Origin: Streptomyces sp. NBC_00448
GTDB taxonomy: Bacteria; Actinomycetota; Actinomycetes; Streptomycetales; Streptomycetaceae
Assembly: GCF_036014115.1 (NCBI RefSeq)
Contig: NZ_CP107913.1
Coordinates: 6,193,501 to 6,257,500, forward strand
Direction: 5' to 3'
Length of the DNA: 64,000 bases
Position numbers and translations under genes: made by a program. Of the stretch, positions 52,085 through 62,097 are shown one piece after another (position 1 is the first letter of the stretch; each line of letters opens with the position of its first letter). Under the pieces are notes generated by a model that did not search any database, was not told the origin of the DNA, and saw only the letters and a program-made list of their open reading frames with translations.

Positions 52085-53470
52085 CTACGGGTGGGTCATT
52101 CGCAGCACGTCCAGCGCCTCGTCGAGCTGCGCCTCGGAGAGCTCGCCGCGCTCCACGTACCCCTCCTCGATCACCACCTGCCGGATCGTCTTCCGCTCAG
52201 CCAGCGACTTCTTCGCCACCTTCGCGGCTTCCTCGTAGCCGATGTAGCGGTTCAGCGGGGTGACCACGGACGGCGAGGACTCGGCGTACTCCCGGGCCCG
52301 CTCCGGGTGCGCCGTGATGCCGTCGATCGTGCGGTCCGCGAGCAGCCGCGAGACGTTCGCCAGCAGCCGTACCGACTCCAGGACGTTGCGGGCGATCACC
52401 GGGAGCATCACGTTCAGCTCGAAGTTGCCCGCGGCGCCCGCGACGGTGATCGCCGTGTCGTTGCCGATCACCTGCGCTGCCACCATCAGCACCGCCTCCG
52501 GGACCACCGGGTTGACCTTGCCCGGCATGATCGACGAGCCCGGCTGGAGGTCGGGCAGGCTGATCTCGGACAGCCCGGTGCGCGGGCCCGAGGCCATCCA
52601 CCGCAGGTCGTTGGCGATCTTCGTCAGCCCCACGGCGATCGTCCGCAACTGGCCGGACGCCTCCACGATGCCGTCCCGGGCGCCCTGGGCCTCGAAGTGG
52701 TCGCGCGCCTCGGTCAGCGGGAGGCCGGTCGCCCGGGCGACCTCCGCGATCACCGCGGCCGGGAACCCGGGCGGCGTGTTGATCCCCGTCCCCACCGCGG
52801 TGCCGCCCAGTGGCAGCTCCGCCAGGCGCGGCAGTGAGGCCTCCAGCCGCTCGACGCCGTACCGCACCTGCGCGGCGTACCCGCCGAACTCCTGCCCCAG
52901 CGTTACCGGCGTGGCATCCATCAGGTGGGTGCGGCCCGCCTTCACCACGCCCGCGAACTCCGCCGACTTCGCCTCCAGGGACTCCGCCAACCGGGTCAGC
53001 GCCGGCACCAGGTCTCCGGTCACCGCCGCGGTCGCCGCGATGTGGATCGAGGACGGGAACACGTCATTGGACGACTGGGAGGCGTTCACATGGTCGTTCG
53101 GGTGCACCTTGCGGCCCAGCCGCTCGGTGGCCAGCGCGGCGATCACCTCGTTCGTGTTCATGTTGGACGACGTGCCCGAGCCGGTCTGGAACACGTCGAT
53201 CGGGAACTCCGCGTCCCATGTCCCCGCGGCGACCTCGTCCGCCGCCGAGGCGATGGCCGCCGCCATGTCGGCGTCGATCACGCCCAGCTCGGCGTTCACC
53301 TTCGCCGCCGCGGCCTTGATCCGGGCCAGTGCCTGGATGTGCGCGCGGCTGATCCGCTGCCCTGAGATCGGGAAGTTCTGCACGGCGCGCTGGGTCTGCG
53401 CGCCCCACTTCGCCGCCGCGGGAACCCGCACCTCGCCCATCGAGTCGTGCTCGACCCGGAAGTCGTCCAT
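52085..53470 (-). CDS. fumC: Fumarate hydratase class II
   Basis: The 461-residue enzyme interconverts fumarate and malate in the TCA cycle. Characteristic motifs: FQTGSGTSSNMNTNEVIA, KVHPNDHVNASQSSNDVFP, VVKAGRTHLMDATPVTLGQE and the superfamily signature GSSIMPGKVNPV. ATG 53470 (MDDFRVEHDSMGEVRVP) matches usual lengths; the ATG at 53482 lies next to AGGAGGT without spacer, so the longer version is less likely though possible. Downstream DUF402 is in the same operon. A second, unrelated class I fumarase lies 5.6 kb away. Confidence 0.95.
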   Translation of the reverse strand: MDDFRVEHDSMGEVRVPAAAKWGAQTQRAVQNFPISGQRISRAHIQALARIKAAAAKVNAELGVIDADMAAAIASAADEVAAGTWDAEFPIDVFQTGSGTSSNMNTNEVIAALATERLGRKVHPNDHVNASQSSNDVFPSSIHIAATAAVTGDLVPALTRLAESLEAKSAEFAGVVKAGRTHLMDATPVTLGQEFGGYAAQVRYGVERLEASLPRLAELPLGGTAVGTGINTPPGFPAAVIAEVARATGLPLTEARDHFEAQGARDGIVEASGQLRTIAVGLTKIANDLRWMASGPRTGLSEISLPDLQPGSSIMPGKVNPVVPEAVLMVAAQVIGNDTAITVAGAAGNFELNVMLPVIARNVLESVRLLANVSRLLADRTIDGITAHPERAREYAESSPSVVTPLNRYIGYEEAAKVAKKSLAERKTIRQVVIEEGYVERGELSEAQLDEALDVLRMTHP

Positions 53471-53706
53471 ACCGTCGTCCATACCTCCTACAGTGCCTCG
53501 CTCCCTCCCTTTGTTCCCCCGGACGCGCCCGCGCGCGGCCAAGCCCGGCAGCGGTCTCCGGGTGCCTTCAGCGTGCCGCCGTCCTCCCGCTGTCGTGCCT
53601 CCGTCGGCCCTCCGTCGTGCAATGGATCACCCCGCTCTCTGGCGTGCATGTGCATTCCGCCCCGCTCCCGCAGTCGCCGGGGGTGCGCTGCGCGAACGGG
53701 CGGAGC

Positions 53707-54129
53707 TCAGTCCTCCCAGTCGAGTTGGGATTCCGGTATGCCGATGCCGCGGCCGTAGGCGGCGACCTCGGCGCGCCCCGCCGGGTCGCCGCGCGGGTAG
53801 CGGAACACGCGGTCGGCGAAGACCACGAACGCGTCGGCCGCGGTGTTGTAGTTGACGTACCAACCCCCGCTCGGCGCGAGGCAGTCGGCCAGCGCCGCGG
53901 CCAGCCGCTCCGCTTCCGCTTCCGGGGCTCGGAAGTCCAGCAGCGTCCACTGGGCCGGCTGCCCCTCGGCCGCACCGGTCACCGCGATCCGCCGCACCGT
54001 CGACACCTGCAAGGGCACGCCGTCGAGCGCCGACCCGACCCGGAGGCTCTCCCCGATCAGGACCCCACGCAGCATCTCGCCGGCCTCACCCTGCTGACCG
54101 TTCATCCGCCCACGCACCTCCAACACCAT
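53707..54129 (-). CDS. Conserved hypothetical protein (140 residues)
   Basis: The product has no named domain that I recognise. Segments LRGVLIGESLRVGSALDG, WTLLDFRAPEAEAERLA, GGWYVNYNTAADAFVVFADR, VFRYPRGDPAGRAEVA and the final QLDWED are coherent and match a family of small Streptomyces proteins of unknown role. Composition suggests a soluble alpha/beta protein. Start ATG 54129 (GGAGAG upstream) or ATG 54105 (GGAGGT upstream). Divergent from the SnoaL-like gene across 107 bp. Confidence 0.75.
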   Translation of the reverse strand: MVLEVRGRMNGQQGEAGEMLRGVLIGESLRVGSALDGVPLQVSTVRRIAVTGAAEGQPAQWTLLDFRAPEAEAERLAAALADCLAPSGGWYVNYNTAADAFVVFADRVFRYPRGDPAGRAEVAAYGRGIGIPESQLDWED

Positions 54130-54216
54130 CGATCTCTCCGACGCGTTCGCCCGCTTACCTCCACATTTCCGAGCGTATGTGCGAACCGGTGCGCCAGGGA
54201 AGGGGAACCGTGCATG

Positions 54217-54236
54217 ATTCGCTCGTTTGAGCGAAT
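54217..54236 (+). promoter_or_regulatory. Perfect hairpin abutting a start codon
   Basis: ATTCGCTC (54217-54224) and GAGCGAAT (54229-54236) form an 8-bp stem with a GTTT loop, ending one base before the ATG at 54237. The only good ribosome site, AGGGAAGGGGAA (54196-54207), is 30 nt from the ATG in linear distance but 9 nt if the hairpin is looped out. It may also be a protein operator. Confidence 0.65.
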
Positions 54237-54644
54237 ATGCGAAACGTGCAACCACCCACCCCGGGCTCCTCGCCCGCCCTCGAAGCCCAACTCACCGCCT
54301 TCCTGCGGCGGTACGAGCAGGCCAACAACAGCCACCGGATCGGCCGGGTGCTGCCGATGATCGCGGAGGACGCCGTCTACTGGTTCACCGACGGCTCCTA
54401 CCGCGGCGAGCGCGAGATCGCGGTCGCGGTCCAGCGGACCTTCGACGCCATCCAGGACGAGAGCTACGAGATCAGCGACCTCGAATGGCTTGTCCTCACC
54501 CCGGAGCACGCCGTGTGCCGCTATCGCTTCCGCTGGACCGGGCTCGTCGACGGGCAGCCCCGATCCGGACAGGGCCGAGGCACGAACGTGGTCGTCAAAC
54601 GGCACGGCGAGTGGAAGATGCAGCACGAGCACCTCAGCACCTGA
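54237..54644 (+). CDS. SnoaL-like/NTF2-fold protein
   Basis: The 135-residue protein has an NTF2/SnoaL-like fold: AQLTAFLRRYEQANNSHRIG, VLPMIAEDAVYWFTDGSYRG, REIAVAVQRTFDAI, EHAVCRYRFRWTGL and RGTNVVVKRHGEWKMQHEH. The family binds small hydrophobic ligands; some are isomerases or cyclases and some are sigma-factor partners. No catalytic residue can be confirmed. Isolated between a divergent hypothetical gene and the convergent DUF397 gene. Confidence 0.82.
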   Translation: MRNVQPPTPGSSPALEAQLTAFLRRYEQANNSHRIGRVLPMIAEDAVYWFTDGSYRGEREIAVAVQRTFDAIQDESYEISDLEWLVLTPEHAVCRYRFRWTGLVDGQPRSGQGRGTNVVVKRHGEWKMQHEHLST

Positions 54645-54708
54645 CGACGGGCGGCCGCCTTGCGGACGCGGCTGCCCACCCTCCCGGGCCCGAGCCCGGC
54701 TTTGCGGC

Positions 54709-54933
54709 TCAGGCGGTGGGAAGTTCGCCGGTGCGTATCGCGGTGATGAAGGCGGTCCAGGCGGAGGGGGTGAAGGCGAGGGCGGGCCCGTCAGGGTTTT
54801 TGGAGTCGCGCACCGGCACGGTGTCGTGGGCGGCGATGTGGGAGGGCGCCCACTCGACGCAGTTGCCGCCCTCGCCGCCGCTGTAACTGCTCTTGATCCA
54901 GGCGGTGCTGGTGGTGTCGGCGGTGTGGCTCAT
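54709..54933 (-). CDS. DUF397 protein of an Xre/DUF397 pair
   Basis: The 74-residue DUF397 protein has WIKSSYSGGEGGNCVEWAP, VPVRDSKNPDGPALAFTPSAW and TAFITAIRTGEL, the complete family pattern. It starts with ATG overlapping the stop of the Xre gene (ATGA). Xre/DUF397 pairs, abundant in Streptomyces, affect differentiation and antibiotic production and have been compared to toxin-antitoxin systems. Confidence 0.93.
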   Translation of the reverse strand: MSHTADTTSTAWIKSSYSGGEGGNCVEWAPSHIAAHDTVPVRDSKNPDGPALAFTPSAWTAFITAIRTGELPTA

Positions 54934-55766
54934 CTGGTGTGCTCCTCCGCGATGCTTCGGATGAGGGACAACGAGTCCTGCGGGGACGCGGCCGCGGCGC
55001 GGAGCCGGTCGTACGCTCCCCGGGCGCTCTCCACCGCTTCCACCGAGTCGTCCACGTGCCCCGCGTTGCGGGTCTCCGAGTACACCACCCGGGTCCCGTC
55101 CCATGACGACAGTAGGATAAAGGGCGCGGAAGATGTCGGGGCTCCCGCCGAGAACCGCAGGACCTGCACGGTGATGTTCGGGTTCGCCGCCCGCAGTGCA
55201 AGGTGCTCCAACTGCGCCGCCATCACGGCCCGTCCGCCGGCCTCGGTGCGCAGTACCGCCTCGTGCAGGATCACCCACAGCAGCGGTGGCCGCTTGCCCT
55301 CCATCACGGCATACCGCTGCCGTCTCGCCTCGACTCGCGTCTCGATCTGCCCGTCGTCCTCACGGGGGTTGGCCGCCCGGAAGGTCGCCTCCGCGTATTC
55401 CGGGGTCTGCAACATGCCCATCAGTAGAGTGCTGGAGTAGTCGCAGATCTCCTTCGCGCCCTGCTCCAACTTCACGTACGGCACGAACCAGCCCGGGTGG
55501 CCGCGCTCGGTGACCCGTTCCCGTAACCGCGTGAAGAAGCCCGACGTCTCGAAGATGCGGTCGCACGCCTTCACGAACTGCTCGGACGCGAGGAGCTGCC
55601 CGCTCTCCACCCGGGTCACGTGAGGCCGTTCGTATCCCGTCTGCTCGGCGAGCTGTTGCTGTGTCAATCCCAGATGCTCCCGGGCGTATCTGACCTCCCG
55701 GCCCAGATACGCCGCGCCGTCCTTCCGGCCCTGCTGCCAGCTGTCCCGCTCCTGAACATCCATCAT
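54930..55766 (-). CDS. Xre/HTH regulator with DUF5753 domain, TTA-containing
   Basis: The 278-residue protein begins with an Xre helix-turn-helix (REVRYAREHLGLTQQQLAEQ, TGYERPHVTRVESGQLLA) and ends with a DUF5753 ligand-like domain (SGFFTRLRERVTERG, YVKLEQGAKEICDYSSTLLM, TEAGGRAVMAAQLEHLA, RFSAGAPTSSAPFILL). It is the WhiJ-like partner of DUF397. Codon 81 (55526-55524) is TTA, the bldA-dependent leucine codon. Start ATG 55766, immediately followed by ATG. The promoter region contains a 33-bp imperfect palindrome (55940-55972) and is shared with the TetR gene downstream. Confidence 0.92.
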   Translation of the reverse strand: MMDVQERDSWQQGRKDGAAYLGREVRYAREHLGLTQQQLAEQTGYERPHVTRVESGQLLASEQFVKACDRIFETSGFFTRLRERVTERGHPGWFVPYVKLEQGAKEICDYSSTLLMGMLQTPEYAEATFRAANPREDDGQIETRVEARRQRYAVMEGKRPPLLWVILHEAVLRTEAGGRAVMAAQLEHLALRAANPNITVQVLRFSAGAPTSSAPFILLSSWDGTRVVYSETRNAGHVDDSVEAVESARGAYDRLRAAAASPQDSLSLIRSIAEEHTR

Positions 55767-56067
55767 CTCCGCACCCCCGAAAGGTCGATGGTTCCGAGCC
55801 GTTCGGAACCCCGCCACCCCTGGTCGGCCCGGCCTGCCCCGGCAAGGCTGTCCGGGGCGGGCCGACGTCCGACGGGCCGGCCGTCCGCTTGTCTCCGGAT
55901 TCGACCTTACGGACCGATTCGGCCCAAAGGGAAGGAAAGCGAACGAAGTTAGCCCTTTCGAGCTAATGTTCGAGGCGTGAGCCGGGTGTCACCTCCCTGG
56001 GAGTGGCCCGGATACGCTTGAGCACGACCCGAGTGCACTGATGACGCGAGGGCAGAGGGGCACCGGC
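55767..56067. other. Divergent control region of xre and tetR
   Basis: This 301-bp gene-free stretch lies between the Xre gene (leftward) and the TetR gene (rightward). At 55940-55972 CGAAC-TTAGC and GCTAA-GTTCG form an interrupted palindrome: TTAGC (55949-55953) and GCTAA (55962-55966) surround CCTTTCGA. A GAGTGCACT palindrome stands near 56031-56039. No coding frame is supported. Confidence 0.5.
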
Positions 56068-56763
56068 ATGGCGCGGCAGGAGGACCGCAAGCAGCAGACG
56101 CGGGAGCGGCTGCTGACGGCGGCCCGGCAGCTGTTCGTCAGCCGGGGGTTCGACGAGACGAGCTTCGACGACATCGCACGGGCGGCCGGAGTCGCCCGGC
56201 AGACGGCGTTCAACCACTTCCCGCGGAAAGACGACTTCGTGACCGCGTGGGTGGCGGAGCGGCGCGCCGCGATGCAGTCGGCGATGGCGGCGTACGACGC
56301 CGGTCCGTCGGCCCGGCGCGCCTCCGCCGCGGCCCGGTTGCTGGTGATCATGCGGGTGATGGCCGACGACTACGAGCAACGGCGCGACGAGGGACGGGTG
56401 TTCATCGCCGCGTGGGTGCGATCGGGCGGGCCGATCGTCGAGGAGCCGGTCGCCGCGCACCTGTTCGCCGGCGTGGTCCGCGACGGGCAGCGCGACGGCG
56501 AGTTCGTCGACGACATCGACCCGAAGACGGCCGGTGATGTCATCCGGGCGGTTTACCTGGACGTGCTGTGGCGCTGGGCAGGCCCGCAGAACAAGGTACC
56601 GGTGGGGGGGCTGTTCGAAGCGCTCACGGCTCACCTCCAACCGGTGCTGACCGGTCTCTGCGTCGAAGCGGACCGCCTCGGGTTGAGGCGGTCCATCGAC
56701 TTCGTACGCTCGTTGGAGCTCACGCGCCTGGCGGCGCCGGGGGCGGAACCGCCGCCGGAGTAA
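56068..56763 (+). CDS. TetR family regulator
   Basis: The 231-residue protein has an N-terminal TetR domain (QTRERLLTAARQLFVSRGFD, TSFDDIARAAGVARQTAFNHF, PRKDDFVTAW) and a helical ligand-binding domain. It is convergent with the epoxide hydrolase/SDR operon 85 bp away and may repress it through CTGTACT/AGTACAG at 58866. ATG 56068 is preceded by AGAGGGG; ATG 56041 is possible. A related ligand is unknown. Confidence 0.88.
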   Translation: MARQEDRKQQTRERLLTAARQLFVSRGFDETSFDDIARAAGVARQTAFNHFPRKDDFVTAWVAERRAAMQSAMAAYDAGPSARRASAAARLLVIMRVMADDYEQRRDEGRVFIAAWVRSGGPIVEEPVAAHLFAGVVRDGQRDGEFVDDIDPKTAGDVIRAVYLDVLWRWAGPQNKVPVGGLFEALTAHLQPVLTGLCVEADRLGLRRSIDFVRSLELTRLAAPGAEPPPE

Positions 56764-56847
56764 GCGGCGCGCAACCCCCGCTGTCACCGGTGGGCGCTCG
56801 CCCGCCAGGCCCCGTGGTCAGCTCCGGGCGCGGCGCGGCGCAGTTCG

Positions 56848-58044
56848 TCACCGGTCCGCTTTCGAGAAGCACTCCCGGACCTCGGAGACGAAGACGTCCG
56901 GAACCTCCAGCATGGCGAAGTGGCCGCCGCGGTCCAGCGCGCGCCAGTGGCGGAGGTCCTTGAACCGGTCCGCGGTCCAGGCGCGCGGCAGCTTCATCAG
57001 GTCACGCGGGAACACCGACACCCCCGCGGGGACCGTCACGGGTGCCGTCATGTCCATGCGCCCGTGGCTCTCCCAGTACAGCCGGGCGGCCGAGGCCGCC
57101 GTCGCGGTGAACCAGTAGACCGAGAGGTTGTCGAGGATGCGCTTCAGCGGAACGGCGCTCTCGGGCCCGCTGTCGTTGTCGGTGAACTCGAAGAACTTCT
57201 CCACGATCCAGGCGAGTTGCCCGGCCGGGGAGTCGGTCAGGCCGTAGCCGAGCGTCTGGGGCTTCGTGGACTGCTCCGCGGCGTACCCGGTGCCGGTCCG
57301 TACGAACTCCTCCCGCTCCGCCAGCCAACGGCGCTCCAGATCGCTGAGGTCCTTGTCGTCGAACCAGGTGGGGCGCAGCACCCACGGGACGGTCGTGTGC
57401 ATCATCGCGACACGCTCCGGGTGCCGCAGTGCGAGGGTCGTCGTGATCATCGCGCCCCAGTCGCCGCCTTGGGCGAGGAAACGGTCGTAGCCCAGGCGTG
57501 CCATGAGCTGAGCCCACGCGTCCGCGATCCGGTCGAGGTTCCAGCCGGGCCCGGCCGGCTTGCCGGAGAAGCCGTAACCGGGCAGGGACGGGATCACCAG
57601 GTGAAACGCCGGCTGGTCGGCGGGGGGTTCGACGAGGCCGTCGATGACGTCGAGCGCCTCGACGACGGACCCCGGCCAGCCGTGTGTGATCAGCAGGGGG
57701 CGGGCGTCCGGGCGGGCCGATCGGACGTGCAGGTAGTGGATGTCGAGGCCGTCGATGCGGGTGATCCACTGGTCGCGGCGGTTGATCTCGGTCTCGACCG
57801 TGCGCCAGTCGTACTCGTCGCGCCAGATGCGGCACAGCCGCCGGGTGTATTCGAGCGGGATGCCCTGCGACCAGTCCGCGACCGTCTCCTTCTCCGGGAA
57901 GCGGACCTTGGCGAGCCGCTCCTTGAGGTCGTCGACGGCGGAGTCGGGCACGTGGATCTCGAAGCGACGGATCGCGGTGTCGTCCGGCTCCTCAGGGGTC
58001 GTGCCGGTGGTCGTCGTGTCGTTGGTCGTCCTGCCCGTTGTCAT
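56848..58044 (-). CDS. Epoxide hydrolase (EHN-domain alpha/beta hydrolase)
   Basis: The 398-residue enzyme starts with the EHN-type N-terminal domain (AIRRFEIHVPDSAVDDLKER, YDWRTVETEINRRDQWITRI) and continues with an alpha/beta hydrolase: HGWPGSVVEALDVID (oxyanion hole), GGDWGAMITTTLA (nucleophile Asp in the QGGDWG elbow), Tyr and the C-terminal GGHFAMLEVPD with the catalytic His. It opens epoxides to diols. A Thr-rich N-terminal tail precedes the domain. ATG 58044 with AGAGGGA. It follows the SDR gene by 12 bp in the same operon. Confidence 0.93.
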   Translation of the reverse strand: MTTGRTTNDTTTTGTTPEEPDDTAIRRFEIHVPDSAVDDLKERLAKVRFPEKETVADWSQGIPLEYTRRLCRIWRDEYDWRTVETEINRRDQWITRIDGLDIHYLHVRSARPDARPLLITHGWPGSVVEALDVIDGLVEPPADQPAFHLVIPSLPGYGFSGKPAGPGWNLDRIADAWAQLMARLGYDRFLAQGGDWGAMITTTLALRHPERVAMMHTTVPWVLRPTWFDDKDLSDLERRWLAEREEFVRTGTGYAAEQSTKPQTLGYGLTDSPAGQLAWIVEKFFEFTDNDSGPESAVPLKRILDNLSVYWFTATAASAARLYWESHGRMDMTAPVTVPAGVSVFPRDLMKLPRAWTADRFKDLRHWRALDRGGHFAMLEVPDVFVSEVRECFSKADR

Positions 58045-58056
58045 GATGTGTCCCTC

Positions 58057-58812
58057 TCAGCCGGTGACGGGTCGGATCGGAAGCAGCGTGCCGGACAGGT
58101 GGTGCGCGGCGCTGCTGCACAGGAAGGCGACGAACTCGACCACGTCCTCCGGCCGGCCGAGGCGTCCTCCCGGGTAGGCCCCGGCGACGCGTTCGATGTA
58201 CTCGTCGCTGGCGATCGCGCGCATCCCCGGGGTGTCGGTCAGGCCCGGGGCGAGCGAGACGGTGCGGATGCCCTGGTCGGCCAGCTCGCGATGCACGACG
58301 TTCGTCAGGATGTTGACGCCGGCCTTGCTGGCTCCGTAGGCGGTCTGGCCGGGGTTCGCCTGCACCCCGATCATGCTGCTGATGTTCACGATGCGGCCTC
58401 CGCCGCCGCGGACCATCAGTGGCGCGAAGTGTTTGGTGGTGATGACGCAGCCGATCAGGTTGACGTCGATGACCTTGCGGACCAGTGCGATGTCGACGTC
58501 CACGACCGGTGTCATCGCCGGCATGAGAGCCGCGTTGTTGATGAGCGCGTCCACCCGGCCCCACCGGCGGTCCAGGTCGGCCACGGCCTCCCGTACCTGG
58601 TCCTCGGAGGTGACGTCGACGCAGGCGGTGTGGATGTGCTCGGCGTCGGTGACGGCGGCCAGTTGCGCGGCGGTCTCCTCGGCCTGGTCCTGTTCGCGCG
58701 TCAGTACGGCCACGCGCGCTCCGTGCCCGGCCAGGCAGAGCGCGATCGCCCTGCCGAGTCCGCGGCCGGCCCCGGTGACCGCGATGACCTTGTCCGCGAT
58801 GTCGTAGTCCAT
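58057..58812 (-). CDS. Short-chain dehydrogenase/reductase
   Basis: The 251-residue classical SDR has the NAD(P) motif VTGAGRGLGRAIAL, NNAALMPAM, catalytic Ser-Tyr-Lys in ISSMIGVQANPGQTAYGASKAG, and the C-terminal GRPEDVVEFVAFLCSSAA. It is a FabG-like oxidoreductase of unknown substrate; the linkage with the epoxide hydrolase suggests a diol- or epoxide-derived alcohol. ATG 58812 follows GGGAAGGG. First gene of the two-gene operon. Confidence 0.93.
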   Translation of the reverse strand: MDYDIADKVIAVTGAGRGLGRAIALCLAGHGARVAVLTREQDQAEETAAQLAAVTDAEHIHTACVDVTSEDQVREAVADLDRRWGRVDALINNAALMPAMTPVVDVDIALVRKVIDVNLIGCVITTKHFAPLMVRGGGGRIVNISSMIGVQANPGQTAYGASKAGVNILTNVVHRELADQGIRTVSLAPGLTDTPGMRAIASDEYIERVAGAYPGGRLGRPEDVVEFVAFLCSSAAHHLSGTLLPIRPVTG

Positions 58813-58865
58813 GTGCTGCCCTTCCCGTTCGTTCCCGTTCGCGCAGTCCCCCTTGCCTCATGTAA

Positions 58866-58881
58866 CTGTACTCAAGTACAG
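58866..58881. promoter_or_regulatory. TetR-type operator upstream of the SDR/epoxide hydrolase operon
   Basis: CTGTACT-CA-AGTACAG is a perfect 7-bp inverted repeat 54 bp before the SDR start in an AT-rich stretch. A half site TTGAGTACA recurs at 58936-58944, and the full site contains TGTACTCAA, its complement. Confidence 0.65.
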
Positions 58882-58980
58882 ATTATTTCCCGCGATGGCT
58901 TTGCCTTCTGCGCATGGATGGGCGAGCTTATGGATTTGAGTACATGAACGCGAAGGTATGGGGGTGCGCCCCGCACGCAC

Positions 58981-59022
58981 CGCGGCCCCCGGAGGCCGGT
59001 GGAGGCCGGGCCGGGGGCCGCG
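58981..59022 (-). terminator. Terminator after the class I fumarase gene
   Basis: CGCGGCCCCCGG (58981-58992) and CCGGGGGCCGCG (59011-59022) form a perfect 12-bp stem with an 18-nt loop 45 nt after the fumarase stop codon. Confidence 0.7.
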
Positions 59023-59066
59023 TCGGTCGGGTGGAGCGGACGGGTGGAGCGGGTGGAGGGGAGGGC

Positions 59067-60722
<1,656 letters not shown>

Positions 60723-60981
60723 ATGCGGCAATCCTCACTCGGCTGCGTCGACGCTGAAGCATATTCAGAGTAATTCCCCCGCACCCCGCCTCCGCCGCGG
60801 GGCCGGGTGCCCCGGTGGAGGGCCCGCCGGGGGTCGCGGGCGCCCCGGCCGAAGGTGGTACGGAGCGCCCGCGCCGAAGCCGGTGCGGGCCGATTCCCCG
60901 CGCCCCCTAAGGGAGGGCTCAGGGGGCCCTCGGGGTAGTCGCGATCTATCGCGTCTGTGGACGGCTGTGTACGGTGGTCGG

Positions 60982-61701
60982 GTGGACGAATCGCCGCTCC
61001 AGAAGCGCTCGCAGCCCGCGGAAACGCCCGACCGCCCCAGCCCGGCGACCAGCCCCGCCGCCCCGGCGGTCCCGCAGACGGCCGGCGGCGCCCTGCGAGC
61101 CTCGGACGCCGACCGCGACCGGATGGCCGACATCCTGCGCGAGGCTCTCGCCGAGGGCCGCCTCGACGCGGAGGAGCACTCCGAGCGGCTGGACCGGGTC
61201 TACGCCGCGAAGACCGTCGGCGAACTGGAGCCGCTGGTGGGGGACCTGCCCGCGGGCCGTGTGACCACCGCGGCGGCGCCCTCGGCCGCGGCGCGCTCGT
61301 ACGCGGGCGAGCCGATCGGCGAGAACCCCACCCTGGTCGGCATCCTCAGCGGAGCGGAACGCAAGGGCCGTTGGCGGGTCGGCAACCGGATCACCGCGGT
61401 CGCGGTCATGGGCGGGATCGAGATCGACCTGACCGAGGCGACGTTCACCTCGCCGGAACTGGTCATCCACTGCACCGCGGTCATGGGTGGCATCAGCATC
61501 AAGGTCCCGGAGAACGTCACGCTGCAAGGCAGTGGCGTGATCGGCATCATGGGCGGCGCCGACGTGCGGGCCTTCGAGGCCCCCGACCCGCAGGCGCCGT
61601 CGGTCCGGGTCGTGGGCGTCGCCTTCTGGGGCGGGGTCGAGGCCAAGGCCAAGCGCGGCAAGAAGGTCGTCGACTGGGCGAAGAAGCGGCTCGAAGGCTG
61701 A
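60982..61701 (+). CDS. DUF1707 and DUF2154-like (LiaF-type) cell envelope protein
   Basis: The 239-residue protein has a Pro/Ser N-terminal stretch, then a DUF1707 domain (LRASDADRDRMADILREALA, GRLDAEEHSERLDRVYAAKT) and a C-terminal LiaF-like beta-helix domain (NRITAVAVMGGIEIDLTEAT, VIHCTAVMGGISIKVPENV, GVIGIMGGADVRAFE). DUF1707 proteins are envelope-stress related in actinobacteria. No membrane helix is apparent. GTG 60982 start; weak ribosome site. Confidence 0.88.
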   Translation: MDESPLQKRSQPAETPDRPSPATSPAAPAVPQTAGGALRASDADRDRMADILREALAEGRLDAEEHSERLDRVYAAKTVGELEPLVGDLPAGRVTTAAAPSAAARSYAGEPIGENPTLVGILSGAERKGRWRVGNRITAVAVMGGIEIDLTEATFTSPELVIHCTAVMGGISIKVPENVTLQGSGVIGIMGGADVRAFEAPDPQAPSVRVVGVAFWGGVEAKAKRGKKVVDWAKKRLEG

Positions 61702-62097
61702 CGGTGGTGACCGCGGTGACGGTGGCGGCAGCGACCGGCACGGTCTGACGCTGCTCGCCCCGGCCTGACGCGGCCCGACACGGCTGACACCGCCCTGACG
61801 CGGACGCCGGCCGTTCCTCCCGGGCGGCTCGCGCCCGAAGCCTGGCCCGACTCCGGCCCCAACTCCCGCCCGCCCCCGGCATTCCGGACGACCGGGGCGG
61901 CGCACGCCGGAGCGATGGTCGTACGCGGGAACGAACACGGTGCGCATGAAGTCGCGCACAGCGGGTAGGGGAACGGCACGCCGCCGCACGGCAGCTCCGC
62001 CCAGCTTCGCCGGGCGCCGGGCAGCGACGGGCAAGCGTGGCAATCTCCCCCAGAGCCGCGCCTGGGGGACCCCCAACGCCGTCGTCAGGAGTTTCCC
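61702..62097. other. Gene-free stretch upstream of wblI with a CCCCCAG hairpin
   Basis: About 400 bp without a supported gene. TCCCCCAG (62046-62053) and CTGGGGGA (62062-62069) form a perfect 8-bp hairpin with an 8-nt loop, 28 nt upstream of the wblI start, similar to the CCCCCAG-CTGGGGG repeats scattered in Streptomyces genomes. Several GACGC/GACAC direct repeats lie at 61745-61805. Confidence 0.5.

Noticed and set aside
61702..62097. A small gene in the 400-bp gap before wblI
   Set aside because: The open frames are short, have no ribosome site and no conserved feature.
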